A stretch of 64,000 nucleotides of DNA from an uncultured Bryobacterales bacterium (GTDB taxonomy: Bacteria; Acidobacteriota; Terriglobia; Bryobacterales; UBA6623). The stretch's first letter is position 1, and each line of letters begins with the position of its first letter. Where the stretch lies: positions 248,001 to 312,000 of the forward strand of contig CATOTH010000006.1 of the NCBI GenBank assembly GCA_951813065.1, given 5' to 3'. The notes beneath the pieces were generated by a model, which saw nothing but the letters and a program-made list of their open reading frames with translations, did no database searches and was not told the DNA's origin. A program made the translations under genes and the position numbers. Positions 35,036-41,254 of this stretch are shown one piece after another.

Positions 35036-37348
35036 ATGAGTTCCACAACCACGTCGACGAAACAACAGTGGATAGCCGAACAGGCGAGGAAGCACCCCGA
35101 GTGGGTGTTCACGACGCTGCACCGGCACATCGACCTCGAATGGATGCAGGACGCGTACCGGCTGACGCGCAAGGATGGCGCGGCAGGCATCGACGGCGTG
35201 ACGGCTGCGGACTACGAGAAGGACCTGGAGGCCAACCTGTTGGACCTGCTGGGCCGGATCAAGTCCGGGAGCTACTATGCGCCGCCGGTCTTGCGGTGCA
35301 ACATCCCGAAAGCGGACGGCACGATGCGGCCGCTCGGAATTCCGACGTTTGAGGACAAGGTGGCGCAGAGGGCGATCGTGATGCTGCTGGAGCCGGTATA
35401 CGAGATGGATTTTCTGCCGTGCTCGTACGGGTTCCGCCCGGGCCGCTCGGCCCATGACGCCCTGCGCGCAGTGCGGAAGGGCGTGATGGCCGGGAAGCGA
35501 TGGGTGCTGGATGCGGACGTCTCGAAATACTTTGATACGATTCCGCATCGGCAGCTGCGGGAGGTCCTCGACCTGCGGATCAAGGACGGAGTGGTCCGAC
35601 GGATGTTGGACAAATGGCTCAAGGCTGGGGTGCTCGAAGAGGGCGTCCTGCGCCGGACCGGGAAGGGCACCCCGCAAGGCGGAGTGGTCACTCCCCCAAC
35701 GCAAAAGGTAACTTTGGGGTTTAGGGTTGCGCTGTGGCAAATCGGCAGCCGGTTTGGCGTTCGAAGGATTGGCCGGTTCCGTCACCGGTATCGAATGGCG
35801 GATCGTAATCTCCCCGTCGTCAACAAGCACTTCCTTGACGAGCGAGCGTAGCACCTTCTGTCGCTCGATGACGTCGAGTGACTCGGAACCGGCACGCAAC
35901 CGGTCCCGGAAGCTCTCCAGGGTCTCAGCAATTCGCAGATACCGTTCCCGCTCCTCGGCTGCGGTCTCGATGGCTTCCAACTCGGCCTCCAGAACCCGCT
36001 TCCGGCTGCGTATCGCCGGCATCCGGCTGCGCAACTCGTCCAGCCCGATCAATTCTTCCTGGTACGCAGTCACCAGTCTGGCACCGGCTCGTTCCAGGCG
36101 CTCCCGCTCACCTTGCAGTTCCGCCAGCCGCCGTCGCTGCGGATCCGTCTCGCGCCCGACCTCCAGCCGACGCGCCAGTTCGGCCTCGAGCAACGCCGGA
36201 TCTTCCAGCAGCCGCACCAGCTCCCGCCAGACGACCGCGTCCAGCCGGTCTTGGCGCACCGGGTGACTCGCACAGCGCACGCCATCTTCGTAGCGCCACC
36301 CGTCCGAGCCCAGGCAGCGGTAGTAGTACAGCTTCCGCTTTGTCGTACGCGTGGAACAGCGGTAGTAGGCATAGCCACAACGCCGGCACACCAGCATGCC
36401 CTGCAGCAGGGTCGGTTCCTTTGTCCGCCGCCTCGCATGCCGCTTGTTCGCCTCGAGTTGCTCCTGGGCTTGCTCGAACTGCTCCTCACTAACCAAGGCC
36501 GGCACCGGGATCTCGATCCACTCCTCGCGCGGACGCTCGAGGCCGCCCACCTGCCGGCTGGCGAACTTGCCCGGCTTCCGCAAGGGCCGCGTGACCCGCT
36601 GCCGCGGGCCTGTCCCGGTCTTGCCGTAACAGGCCCGCCCGCAGTAGGCCGGATTGCGCAGCATGCCCCAGATCATCGAGCGCTCCCAGTACCCCTTCCC
36701 GGTGCGCGTCGGAATCCCTTGTTCCGTCAGGTGGCGGGCGATCGCCCGCATGCTGCAGTGCTCCCGCGTATAGCTGTCAAACACTTGGCGCACCACCGCG
36801 GCTTCCCCTGCCAGCACTTCGTAGCGCGCCTCGAGCCCCTCGCTCCGCTTCACATAGCGGTATCCGTAGGGGGCTCCCGAGAGCACGCTCGGCGATCCGT
36901 TGCGCGCCTTGTGCCGCTTGCCGCGCCGGGAGCGTTCCGCGATCTGCGCCCGCTCGTACTCGGCGATCATGCCCTGGACCTGGACCAGCAGGCGCTCCTG
37001 CGGCGTCTCGGCTGGCGGCGACTCCACGAACTCGCACGCCACCCCACAGCGCGCGAATTCCTCGAGCAACAGCACCTGGTAGGCATACTTGCGGCTGAGC
37101 CGGTCCGGCGACAACACCAGCACGGCCTCGATGCGGCCCTCGGCGGCCAAGTCGCGTACCGCCTCCAATCCCGGCCGGTCCAAGCGTGCCCCGCTGAACC
37201 CGTCGTCCTCGAACACCCATTCAGGCGGCACAATGTATGCGCGCGCCCGGGCGCACTCCCGCACGGCGGCCGTCTGACTGGCGATCGTCCCGCTCTCCTT
37301 CTGGCGATCCGAGGACACTCGGGCATAGATGGCGGCTGTCTTGGTCAT
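34712..37348 (-). CDS. Large serine recombinase; frame reads through att site into antisense of the RT gene
   Basis: The element-encoded part is 37348-35689 (about 553 residues). YARVSSDRQKESGTIASQ carries the catalytic Ser, followed by the resolvase core (VLSPDRLSRKYAYQVLLLEE, IAEYERAQIAERSRRGKR), a recombinase domain (GIPTRTGKGYWERSMIWGML), a zinc ribbon (LVCRRCGYAYYRC, YRCLGSDGW) and a coiled-coil tail. In the integrated state no stop occurs before the junction, and the frame continues about 325 codons antisense to the reverse transcriptase. In the excised circle it would cross attP and stop 22 codons later, giving about 575 residues. The start overlaps the small upstream gene. Confidence 0.85.
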   Translation of the reverse strand: MTKTAAIYARVSSDRQKESGTIASQTAAVRECARARAYIVPPEWVFEDDGFSGARLDRPGLEAVRDLAAEGRIEAVLVLSPDRLSRKYAYQVLLLEEFARCGVACEFVESPPAETPQERLLVQVQGMIAEYERAQIAERSRRGKRHKARNGSPSVLSGAPYGYRYVKRSEGLEARYEVLAGEAAVVRQVFDSYTREHCSMRAIARHLTEQGIPTRTGKGYWERSMIWGMLRNPAYCGRACYGKTGTGPRQRVTRPLRKPGKFASRQVGGLERPREEWIEIPVPALVSEEQFEQAQEQLEANKRHARRRTKEPTLLQGMLVCRRCGYAYYRCSTRTTKRKLYYYRCLGSDGWRYEDGVRCASHPVRQDRLDAVVWRELVRLLEDPALLEAELARRLEVGRETDPQRRRLAELQGERERLERAGARLVTAYQEELIGLDELRSRMPAIRSRKRVLEAELEAIETAAEERERYLRIAETLESFRDRLRAGSESLDVIERQKVLRSLVKEVLVDDGEITIRHSIPVTEPANPSNAKPAADLPQRNPKPQSYLLRWGSDHSALRGALPGPAQDALFEHPSLEPFVQHPSDHSVLDPQVEDLPQLPMRNRIKVFRDVRIQHPSLPGHHALPHCAQGVMGRAARAEPVRARQKIHLVYRLQQHHDRPLRHLVLKRRNSERPHRAVRFRDVAPQDRRRIVAPGLDPAQQVQQVGLQVLLVVRSRHAVDACRAILARQPVRVLHPFEVDVPVQRREHPLGVLPRLFGYPLLFRRRGCGTHGFLQRFLPVVLSIRRPPSLGRVPPDTVPRRHQYYEGATTPRTASLRLIDSPAGTTLRLLLRSRSPTGRGGPGPFVSASGPCSGHHAWTGTGPPRFPGEPSRGYANVL
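35036..35688 (+). pseudogene. ltrA: Group II intron reverse transcriptase, 5' part (interrupted)
   Basis: The ATG at 35036 starts a frame with RT motifs: AAGIDGVTAADYE, RPLGIPTFEDKVAQRAI, FLPCSYGFRPGRSAHDAL and WVLDADVSKYFDTIPH with the first catalytic Asp. The frame reads into GTPQGGVV, RT motif 4, and there meets the serine-recombinase element. The first four bases after the core still encode plausible residues, then homology ends. Excision would rejoin it to 37914. GGAGGAAAC upstream may serve as the ribosome site. Confidence 0.88.
35689..35714. repeat. attL half-site (P') of the serine-recombinase element
   Basis: Twenty-six bases directly right of core GT 35687-35688, containing CCAACGCAAAAGGTAACTT. 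They form the inverted partner of 37886-37911. Confidence 0.78.
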
Positions 37349-37490
37349 GGTTCATCTCCTGCTGTGAAGTGGGTCTGGCCGGCCGCTGCCGGAGCGGGGC
37401 CAGCCGGGCGTAAGACCGGGCCAGCTTGGCGGGCAGATGGCGGTCAAAGTGGTACTCCAGGCGCACCGCCAGCGGATCGCCGTCAGCCAT
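37221..37490 (-). CDS. Small protein between regulator and recombinase
   Basis: An 89-residue frame whose ATG overlaps the stop of the upstream gene (ATGGCTGA arrangement), suggesting translational coupling. The first half (LAVRLEYHFDRHLPAKLARS) looks protein-like and recalls small proteins that accompany such recombinases. The second half overlaps the recombinase start by 128 bases in another frame and may be non-conserved. Function is unknown; a recombination accessory factor is a guess. Confidence 0.45.
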   Translation of the reverse strand: MADGDPLAVRLEYHFDRHLPAKLARSYARLAPLRQRPARPTSQQEMNHDQDSRHLCPSVLGSPEGERDDRQSDGRRAGVRPGARIHCAA

Positions 37491-37812
37491 GCGGTTCCCG
37501 GGATGCGAGCAAGGCTTGGAGGGCTCGCGCCACCAGTTCGCTGACCGCCGTTCCGGTGGCGACCGAACGCTCCCGCAAGCGCCGGATCAAGCCGCGTGGA
37601 AGCCGGACAGAAAGGACGTCCTTGCCGTCGGAGACGGGCACGGGCGCGGTCAACTGCTGGGCTTCGCGCAGGTAGCGATAGGCTTGGCGAGGCGAGATGG
37701 CGAGCTGGCCGGCGAGGCGTTCGACGGCGTCGGGCAAGTGCGGATACTGCTGCAGCAGCGAGCGGGCGAGATTGAGCCGCTGGGCTTTCTGGGCATCGCT
37801 GACGCGGGCCAT
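37483..37812 (-). CDS. Ribbon-helix-helix DNA-binding protein with N-terminal helix-turn-helix-like part
   Basis: A 109-residue protein. Residues 25-50 (RLAGQLAISPRQAYRYLREA) resemble a helix-turn-helix. Residues 65-105 (VLSVRLPRGLIRRLRERS and SELVARALQALLA) match a CopG/Arc-type ribbon-helix-helix. It probably represses its own operon and may help set integration or excision. It has the best promoter of the element: TTGACA, 18 bases, TATTAT, seven bases, ATG. Confidence 0.8.
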   Translation of the reverse strand: MARVSDAQKAQRLNLARSLLQQYPHLPDAVERLAGQLAISPRQAYRYLREAQQLTAPVPVSDGKDVLSVRLPRGLIRRLRERSVATGTAVSELVARALQALLASREPHG

Positions 37813-37849
37813 GTGACATATAATATATACAGTACATGTCTAATGTCAA
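37813..37849 (-). promoter_or_regulatory. Promoter and candidate operator of the serine-recombinase element
   Basis: TTGACA at 37844-37849 and TATTAT at 37820-37825 are separated by 18 bases; the ATG follows seven bases later. The motif GACAT occurs twice just downstream of and overlapping the -35 box (GACATTAGACATG), and the inverse ATGTC lies before the start, as expected for a ribbon-helix-helix operator. In the excised circle the recombinase stop TGA would fall inside this -35 box. Confidence 0.6.
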
Positions 37850-37885
37850 GCCTTGTTGGGAAACTCGCAGACACGCTCAAACGCG

Positions 37886-37911
37886 AAGTTACCTTTTGCG
37901 TTGGCGGAGTC
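37886..37911. repeat. attR half-site (P) of the serine-recombinase element
   Basis: Twenty-six bases directly left of core GT 37912-37913, containing AAGTTACCTTTTGCGTTGG. Together with 35689-35714 around one GT they give a 54-bp near-palindromic attP, a typical size for large serine integrases. Confidence 0.78.
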
Positions 37912-37913
37912 GT

Positions 37914-38568
37914 CAGCCCCCTACTCGCGAATCTGCTCCTGCACCACGTGCTGGACCAGTGGTTCGAACGGGAGGTGAAACCACGCCTGCACGGGGACAG
38001 CCTGCTCGTACGGTATGCCGATGATGCCGTGATGCTCTTTGAGAACGACTGGGACGGCCAGCGGGTACTGGCCGTGCTGGACAAGCGCTTGGGCCGGTAC
38101 GGGCTTCGGCTACACCCGGACAAGACACGGTACCTGGACTTCCGATCGAATCGGTCTCATGGGCAGGGACAGGGCACGGCATTCGACTTCCTCGGCTTCA
38201 CCCACTACTGGGTGCGGTCGCGGAAGGGCTACGCCGTCGTGCGCCAGACCACGGCCAAGAGCCGGTTCGCCCGCGCACTGCGGGCCGTGAACCAATGGTG
38301 TCGACGACACCGGCACGACGCGGTCCATAAGCAGCGAGACTATCTCGCTAGCGTGATGAGGGGGCACGGGAACTACTACGGGCTCAGGGGTAACAGTGCT
38401 CGACTGTCGAGTTTTCACTACCAAGTCGAGTGCATCTGGCGGAAATGGCTATCGCGACGCAGCCGGAAGTCACGCTTGAACTGGGACAAGATGCGGGAGC
38501 TACTCCGGCAACACCCACTGCCGCGGCCTCGCGTCCGGCCCGCTACCACCACTCCGTTATTCGACTGA
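37914..38568 (+). pseudogene. ltrA: Group II intron reverse transcriptase, 3' part
   Basis: The frame resumes SPLLANLLLHHVLDQWFE, then the catalytic YADD (LLVRYADDAVMLFEN), RLHPDKTRYLDF and the maturase/thumb region (FDFLGFTHYWVRSRKGY). It ends at 38568 without an HNH endonuclease domain. Joined to 35036-35688 at the GT core it gives one 435-residue protein with the motif PQGGVVSPLL. Confidence 0.88.
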
Positions 38569-38586
38569 GCGAATCTGCCACCCGAG

Positions 38587-38620
38587 GAACCGAGTGCGTT
38601 AGACGCGCACGCTCGGGCTC
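38587..38620 (+). ncRNA. Group II intron domain V
   Basis: A 34-base hairpin: GAACCGAG and its partner CTCGGGCTC enclose a second stem GTGCG/CGCAC with loop TTAGACG. Length and layout match the catalytic domain V. Domain VI follows at 38621-38659 as a stem closing on GGGGCGCGGTAACGCCCC with a candidate branch-point A before CTCGGC. Confidence 0.8.
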
Positions 38621-38816
38621 TGTGAGGGGAGGGGCGCGGTAACGCCCCCTCCTACTCGGCTACATAAGTGGCGCGGCCCCAACATCTAGGGCTTGCGCTT
38701 TCATCGATGCGCAGGCCCATCAGCAGAGGGGATTTGGCGTAGCCAAGGTCTTGGTAGAATTCGACGGGAAGATGCTCTAAGTGACTGAAAACTAGAATTT
38801 TAGACTGACTTTTCGC

Positions 38817-38851
38817 TTGACATGAACGCCACTTTCCTGTAAGATCAAGGC
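38817..38851 (+). promoter_or_regulatory. Consensus leaderless promoter of IS1595-type transposase 'b'
   Basis: TTGACA (38817-38822), a 17-base spacer, TAAGAT (38840-38845), then six bases and ATG 38852. Initiation at the normal distance would fall on the A of the ATG. This is the clearest leaderless promoter in the window. Upstream, 38661-38816 holds the rest of the terminal repeat and no convincing gene. Confidence 0.75.
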
Positions 38852-39838
38852 ATGGCAGGAATGAAGAAGGCTCCGGGCAAGGCGTATCGGAAGGGACTCA
38901 GTTTCAAGGCGATCTTGCGGCGGTTCCCGGACGACGCGACGGCCGAAACGTGGTTCATCAAGCAGCGTTGGCCGAAGGGGATCTGTTGCCCGTATTGCGG
39001 CTCCCTGAACGTTCAGACTGGCTGCAAGCACAAGACGATGCCGTTCCGTTGTCGCGAGAGGGTTTGCGCCAAGAAGTTCAGTGTCAGGACGAATTCCGTC
39101 ATGGAGAGCTCGAAGATCGGCTATCAGGACTGGCTGGTTGCCATGTTCCTGGTGACCACGAATCTCAAGAGCGTGTCCTCGATGAAACTGCACCGGGACT
39201 TGGAGATCACACAGAAGTCAGCTTGGTTCCTGGCTCAGCGGTTGCGCAAGGCTCTCTCGGAGGACGGCAAGCTGTTCCTGGGGCCGGTCGAGGTCGATGA
39301 AACCTACTTCGGGGGCAAGCGGAAGAACATGCCGAAGCACAAGCGGGAGGAACTGACCGGACGCGGCGCGGTAGGCAAGACTGCCGTGGTGGGTGCCAAG
39401 GATCGCGCCACCAAACAGGTTGCCGCGAAGGTCGTCGCGTCCACCGATGCCGAAACCTTGCAGGAGTTCGTCAAGGACAACGCCGCTCCCGAGGCCACCG
39501 TGTACACGGACGATGCGACCGCATATGAGACGCTGCCGTTCGATCACGACACGGTCAAGCACTCGCTCCAGGAGTACGTCAAGGGAGACGTGCACACCAA
39601 TGGCATCGAGTCCCTCTGGTCGATGCTCAAGAGGGCGCACAAGGGCACGTTCCACAAGATCAGCTCAAAGCACCTGGATCGGTACATGCAGGAGTTCGCC
39701 GGCCGCCATAACATGCGCGAGCAGGATACGATCGATCAGCTGCGGTCGCTGCTCTCCGGGATGGAGAGCAAGCGGCTGACCTACAAGGCCCTGATTAAGG
39801 ACAACGGCTTGCAGTCCGGGGCCAGAGCGACTGCGTGA
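38852..39838 (+). CDS. IS1595-type (ISXO2-like) transposase 'b'
   Basis: An intact 328-residue transposase. An N-terminal zinc ribbon (GICCPYCGSLNVQTGC and FRCRERVC) is followed by the DDE-like domain: GPVEVDETYFGGKRKN (D149), VYTDDATAYETLPFDHDTVK in part, and KGDVHTNGIESLWSMLKRA with the Asn/Glu pair. It is distinct in sequence from the decayed transposase 'a' that it split. The TGA overlaps the next gene's ATG by one base, so the passenger is translationally coupled. Confidence 0.92.
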   Translation: MAGMKKAPGKAYRKGLSFKAILRRFPDDATAETWFIKQRWPKGICCPYCGSLNVQTGCKHKTMPFRCRERVCAKKFSVRTNSVMESSKIGYQDWLVAMFLVTTNLKSVSSMKLHRDLEITQKSAWFLAQRLRKALSEDGKLFLGPVEVDETYFGGKRKNMPKHKREELTGRGAVGKTAVVGAKDRATKQVAAKVVASTDAETLQEFVKDNAAPEATVYTDDATAYETLPFDHDTVKHSLQEYVKGDVHTNGIESLWSMLKRAHKGTFHKISSKHLDRYMQEFAGRHNMREQDTIDQLRSLLSGMESKRLTYKALIKDNGLQSGARATA

Positions 39839-40611
39839 TGGCAACGCTCAACGTCAAGAACCGTACGCTGTTCACCGGTGACAACCTCGACGTGCTCCGG
39901 GGCATCAACTCCGAGTGCGTGGACCTGATCTATTTGGACCCACCATTTAATTCGAACCGAACCTACGAGGCCCCGATCGGCTCCGAGGCGGCGGGCGCGG
40001 CGTTCAAGGACACCTGGACGCTCGTCACGCTGCAGGACATCTGGGCCGATATCGGACCGATCTCATCACGGTCGAAGGAGAGGATCGGCGATCCCACGCA
40101 GAAGCCGCTAGCGCTGCTGGAGCGGATCATCAAGGCGCGTTCGAACGAGGGTGATGTCGTACTGGACCCGTTCTGCGGATGTGCCACCGCTCTGGTAGCG
40201 GCGGAGACGCTCAACCGCCAATGGATCGGGATCGACCTGTCCAGTCTCGCGGTCCAGCTGGTCCTGTCGAGACTTCAGAAGGCCGCCGATGACGGAGCAT
40301 TACTCGCAAGCGGGTGGTTGCCAGAGGTGCACCGTCGCACTCAGACCCCCAGAAGGACGGACGTCGGCAAGCTGCCGCCCTACAAGACGCATTGGCACAC
40401 GCTCTACGGACAGCAGGAAGGCCACTGCGCTGGCTGCAAGCACCACTTCCCCTTCCGCAACCTGACCGTGGATCACATCGTGGCCAAGTCCAAGGGTGGG
40501 ACAGACCATATCGACAATCTCCAGTTACTCTGCGGAGCGTGCAATTCGATGAAGGGTACGATCCGCCAAGCTGCGTTCCATGCGAAGCTGACTAAGCAGG
40601 GCTTGCGATAA
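39838..40611 (+). CDS. Internally shortened DNA methylase fused to HNH nuclease domain (IS passenger)
   Basis: A 257-residue chimeric protein. Residues 11-45 carry a methylase N-terminus with catalytic DPPF at 34-37. Residues 66-145 (LQDIWADIGPI, PTQKPLALLERIIKA, DPFCGCATALVAAE) are the C-terminal methylase part with the SAM-binding motif. In full-length relatives roughly 200 residues with target recognition lie between them; here they are missing in frame. Residues 180-245 form an HNH domain (HCAGCKHHF, LTVDHIVAKSKGGTDH, LLCGACNSMKG). Methylation is doubtful, but the nuclease motifs look complete. IS1595-family elements are known to carry passenger genes. Confidence 0.75.
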   Translation: MATLNVKNRTLFTGDNLDVLRGINSECVDLIYLDPPFNSNRTYEAPIGSEAAGAAFKDTWTLVTLQDIWADIGPISSRSKERIGDPTQKPLALLERIIKARSNEGDVVLDPFCGCATALVAAETLNRQWIGIDLSSLAVQLVLSRLQKAADDGALLASGWLPEVHRRTQTPRRTDVGKLPPYKTHWHTLYGQQEGHCAGCKHHFPFRNLTVDHIVAKSKGGTDHIDNLQLLCGACNSMKGTIRQAAFHAKLTKQGLR

Positions 40612-40634
40612 CCGCGCGCAAGGGAAAATCGGGA

Positions 40635-40823
40635 ATGGCGAAGAAGACCAAGAAAGACAAGCCGGAGCCGCGCATCATCGAACTACCGCACCACTCCTAC
40701 CAGCCCAGCGTCGCTGAGTTGAACCAGGACATGCGGGTGGACGCCTCCTTCGAGGAGCTGGTGAAAGCCGTACTACAGCCAGCCAAAATCCGCTATGTCA
40801 TGCCCCGGAAGCGCAAGCCCTAG
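40635..40823 (+). CDS. 62-residue basic protein, IS1595 passenger
   Basis: A short Lys/Glu-rich protein (KPEPRIIELPHHSYQPSVAE near the N-terminus) with no recognised domain. It follows the methylase-HNH gene by 23 bases, and its last codons and stop lie inside the right terminal repeat. Similar small proteins appear beside methylase passengers in IS1595-type elements as I recall, but no search was made. Confidence 0.55.
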   Translation: MAKKTKKDKPEPRIIELPHHSYQPSVAELNQDMRVDASFEELVKAVLQPAKIRYVMPRKRKP

Positions 40824-40858
40824 ATGTTGGGTCTGCGCCACTTATGTATATAATCCCC

Positions 40859-40866
40859 TACCGTTT
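40859..40866. repeat. Right 8-bp target duplication TACCGTTT
   Basis: Pairs with 34416-34423 across the IS1595-type element 'b'. Confidence 0.88.
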
Positions 40867-40978
40867 CAATCGGTGCTACCGTCTGGCCGATCTCGTACTG
40901 CGCCTCGCCTATGTCGCCGTACGCACTCCGCCGCCGCCCCGCCGGCTCCCAACTTTGGCTGGAACCGCTGGATAGCCA
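40859..40978 (+). pseudogene. IS1595-type transposase 'a', piece 3 (C-terminus)
   Basis: From the right TACCGTTT copy the frame reads YRFNRCYRLADLVLRLAY, then VAVRTPPPPRRLPTLAG and a TAG stop: the normal C-terminus of an IS1595 transposase. It completes pieces 1 and 2. The region 40979-41254 after it shows only a nine-base direct repeat (TAGTCACTT at about 41021-41041) and no identifiable right end. Confidence 0.82.
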
Positions 40979-41254
40979 TAGAAAAACCACTAAATACCCA
41001 GTATCGTCATTCTATAGTCACTTTGTAGTCACTTCTTTGCGATATCCTTCGTTGTGTGAGGTCATCGAGTGCGTCGGAGGGGGTGCGCTTCGACAAGATG
41101 GCGGGCGGTACCGAATTTTCTGCCTCGAGCCGCCCCCTCTTTCCGCCATTAGACGGCAGTTCTCACCAAGCTCGTGTGGCTCCGGCGGGCGGTTCTGCCG
41201 AGTCCGGCAGGTAACGCTCAGCAACAATGAACTGCTCGGAAGGCGAAGAATGTG

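Larger units (their letters stand above)
35687..37911 (-). mobile_element. Serine-recombinase element inside the reverse transcriptase gene
   Basis: A 2225-bp unit (counting one core) bounded by GT at 35687-35688 and GT at 37912-37913. The arms CTCCCCCAACGCAAAAGG (left) and CCTTTTGCGTTGGCGGAG (right) are inverted repeats with two mismatches over 26 bases per half-site. All three of its genes are on the minus strand. Excision at the GT core restores the RT frame exactly. Confidence 0.85.
34434..38660 (+). mobile_element. Group II intron inserted in the terminal repeat of IS1595-type element 'b'
   Basis: The 5' end begins TTGCGCCAGGG, close to the group II consensus GUGCG. The 3' end has a domain V hairpin, a domain VI hairpin and CTACTCGGC. 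One base of ambiguity (T) remains at each boundary. A reverse transcriptase gene lies in domain IV. Excluding the serine-recombinase insertion the intron is about 2.0 kb. No homing-endonuclease domain follows the maturase. Confidence 0.85.
34424..40858 (+). mobile_element. IS1595-type element 'b' with methylase-HNH passenger, split by a group II intron
   Basis: The right end reads GGGGATTATATACATAAG inward on the minus strand. The left end has GGGGATTATA at 34424-34433, then the intron, then TACATAAGTGG from 38661. The repeat continues about 30 more bases through AACATCTAGGGCTTGCGC on both sides, with two mismatches. Cargo: transposase, methylase-HNH protein and a 62-residue protein. Without the intron it would be about 2.2 kb. 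Confidence 0.88.

Noticed and set aside
35678..35690. The shared GGCGGAGT-GTCA at both ends of the recombinase element as a target-site duplication.
   Set aside because: One internal mismatch and a serine recombinase argue against duplication; it is better explained by similarity between attB and the attP arms around a GT core.
36113..37675. Plus-strand frame of 520 codons across the serine-recombinase element.
   Set aside because: Antisense to the recombinase and regulator genes, with no family motifs.
38661..38800. A short minus-strand frame that reads EHLPVEFYQDLGYAKSPLL, possibly a gene remnant.
   Set aside because: It ends inside the IS terminal repeat and intron boundary and matches nothing I recognise; chance or unrecognisable debris.
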